DNA of 14,611 bases, taken from an uncultured Peptococcaceae bacterium. Lineage in GTDB: Bacteria; Bacillota; Desulfitobacteriia; Desulfitobacteriales; Syntrophobotulaceae. Each line of letters starts with the position of its first letter. Position 1 is the stretch's first letter. Shown here piece after piece: positions 14,368 to 14,611 of this stretch. Position numbers and translations under genes: made by a program. A model generated the notes under the pieces. The model saw only the letters and a program-made list of their open reading frames with translations. It did no database searches and was not told the origin of the DNA. Location: positions 1 through 14,611 of the forward strand of contig CALBJS010000336.1 of NCBI GenBank assembly GCA_937892995.1. Direction: 5' to 3'.

Positions 14368-14611
14368 CTATAAATACTGTGGCATCAACATCTTAGGAAG
14401 GAACATCGTAATCTCAGGTATATAGGACACCAAGATTAGGACAATGAGCAGAGCGATCAGGAAAGGTATTGCCTTTTTAGACACATCTTCCACCCTGCAT
14501 TTGGCTACCATGGCACCCGTATACAAGCACACCCCTAATGGAGGAGTCAGATTACCAATAGCAAGGTTGAGAATCATCACTAAACCAAAGTGTACCGGAT
14601 TCCACCCCATC
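14368..14611 (-). CDS. TRAP transporter large permease (DctM-type), C-terminal fragment
   Basis: The last 80 or so codons of a gene that enters from the right edge. The segment PVHFGLVMILNLAIGNLTPPLGVCLYTGAMVA is the strongly conserved C-terminal signature of the large membrane subunit of tripartite ATP-independent periplasmic transporters, and a final hydrophobic helix follows (AIPFLIALLIVLILVSYIPEI). The complete protein would be about 430 residues with about 12 helices. It uses an ion gradient to import organic acids delivered by a binding protein. The gene for the small permease and the binding protein would be expected upstream, outside the window. Confidence 0.9.
   Translation of the reverse strand, partial: MGWNPVHFGLVMILNLAIGNLTPPLGVCLYTGAMVAKCRVEDVSKKAIPFLIALLIVLILVSYIPEITMFLPKMLMPQYL

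Overview
The window looks like ordinary chromosomal DNA from an anaerobic, low-GC Gram-positive bacterium of the Clostridia, most likely the Desulfosporosinus/Desulfitobacterium branch of the Peptococcales. Supporting signs are the AT-rich sequence, strong AAGGAGG-type ribosome binding sites, frequent TTG and GTG starts, and the mix of families (VanW, DUF4825 of M56/BlaR1-type proteins, DUF2157/GDYXXLXY pair, secreted COG4880 beta-propeller, TRAP transporter). The assignment is inferred from these family impressions. No rRNA, tRNA, CRISPR array, insertion sequence or phage gene was seen.

Left block, minus strand, about 1-5855. Reading in the direction of transcription: a THUMP-domain RNA methyltransferase; a DUF2225 zinc-ribbon/TPR-like protein 38 bases behind it and probably cotranscribed; a perfect 13-bp inverted repeat; a large secreted beta-propeller protein; a class V PLP aminotransferase with its own extended -10 promoter; two tandem, similar terminator hairpins; and the first 15 codons of a further gene that runs off the left edge.

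Middle, 5856-9057. A stand-alone CheY-like response regulator (plus, TTG start) diverges from the methyltransferase and converges on an EamA/DMT-type transporter (minus), with a terminator hairpin between them. The EamA gene diverges from a TDT/SLAC1-family transporter (plus), which ends in a clear intrinsic terminator. These look like single-gene units.

Right block, 9058-14240, plus strand. A leader of about 190 nt with competing hairpins precedes an overlapping DUF2157-GDYXXLXY membrane gene pair. Next comes a frameshifted and truncated flavodoxin/EFR1-type remnant, then a VanW-domain protein, then a membrane-anchored protein equivalent to the C-terminal half of clostridial M56/BlaR1-like receptors (last TM helix plus DUF4825 and downstream region) without the peptidase part, then an MGMT/ATL-like protein. 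The minus-strand C-terminus of a TRAP transporter large permease enters from the right edge.

No complete new system is evident. The features most worth a second look are the peptidase-less BlaR1-like protein, the decayed flavodoxin gene fused almost directly to the VanW ribosome binding site, and the long structured leader before DUF2157.
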